6,146 nt of DNA from Trueperaceae bacterium (GTDB taxonomy: Bacteria; Deinococcota; Deinococci; Deinococcales; Trueperaceae), in assembly GCA_007122815.1 (NCBI GenBank), contig SKSV01000249.1, forward strand, positions 1-6,146, given 5' to 3'. Position 1 is the stretch's first letter. Each line of letters starts with the position of its first letter. The notes below the pieces were generated by a model. The model made no database searches. It was not told the origin of the DNA and worked only from the letters and a program-made list of their open reading frames with translations. Below are positions 6,091-6,146 of the stretch, piece by piece. The position numbers and the translations under genes are program-made.

Positions 6091-6146
6091 ATGCGCACAC
6101 TGCTCCTCACGCTGGTCCTCGCGGTGGTCGGAAGCGCGGCCGCCTC
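6091..6146 (+). CDS. N-terminal fragment of a probable exported protein; cut by window edge
   Basis: Only 18 complete codons are visible: MRTLLLTLVLAVVGSAAA. This has the form of a Sec signal peptide: a basic residue near the start, a hydrophobic core of about 11 residues, then small residues (GSAAA) suited to signal peptidase I. No lipobox Cys is visible before the edge, though one could follow. The start is supported by the GGAGGT ribosome binding site and an extended -10 element 22 bases upstream of the ATG. The gene has its own promoter, 87 bp beyond the argR stop. The mature protein is outside the window, so no function can be given. Confidence 0.7.
   Translation, partial: MRTLLLTLVLAVVGSAAA

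Overview
The window is GC-rich, gene-dense and ordinary in layout. It holds conserved housekeeping genes in two divergent blocks and shows no mobile element, CRISPR array, tRNA or rRNA. The proteins point to the Deinococcota, probably a Truepera-like lineage. The short omega subunit is of Deinococcus type. PyrG and Gmk resemble what I remember of Deinococcus and Thermus proteins, and several genes seem to have promoter -10 boxes abutting their start codons, a habit well known in Deinococcus. This placement is inferred from remembered sequences, not from a search.

Minus-strand block (right to left): pyrG (CTP synthase), udk (uridine/cytidine kinase), a DUF5693 membrane protein, and probably the first codons of a further gene cut by the left edge. 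Gene junctions are very tight: a 5-bp gap, then a GTGA overlap, then a second possible GTGA overlap. This suggests one polycistronic transcript linking pyrimidine nucleotide supply (CTP synthesis, nucleoside salvage) to an envelope function.

Divergent intergenic region (about 4352-4490): two extended -10 elements face outward, and a 7-bp inverted repeat lies between them over both -35 regions.

Plus-strand block: gmk (guanylate kinase), rpoZ (RNA polymerase omega), argR (arginine repressor family), then the first 18 codons of a probable secreted or lipoprotein-like protein cut by the right edge. gmk-rpoZ is a widely conserved neighbourhood. rpoZ, argR and the last gene each have their own plausible -10 element, so they need not depend on read-through.

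I see no obvious new multi-gene system. The points worth checking are (1) ArgR has Gln-Asn where the family's arginine-binding Asp-Asp normally sits; (2) a shared TGnTAnnnT promoter signature precedes four of five transcription units, with likely leaderless starts for pyrG and argR; (3) the start codons of pyrG and gmk are ambiguous in ways that automatic annotation may get wrong; and (4) a DUF5693 protein of unknown function is coupled to CTP and pyrimidine genes.
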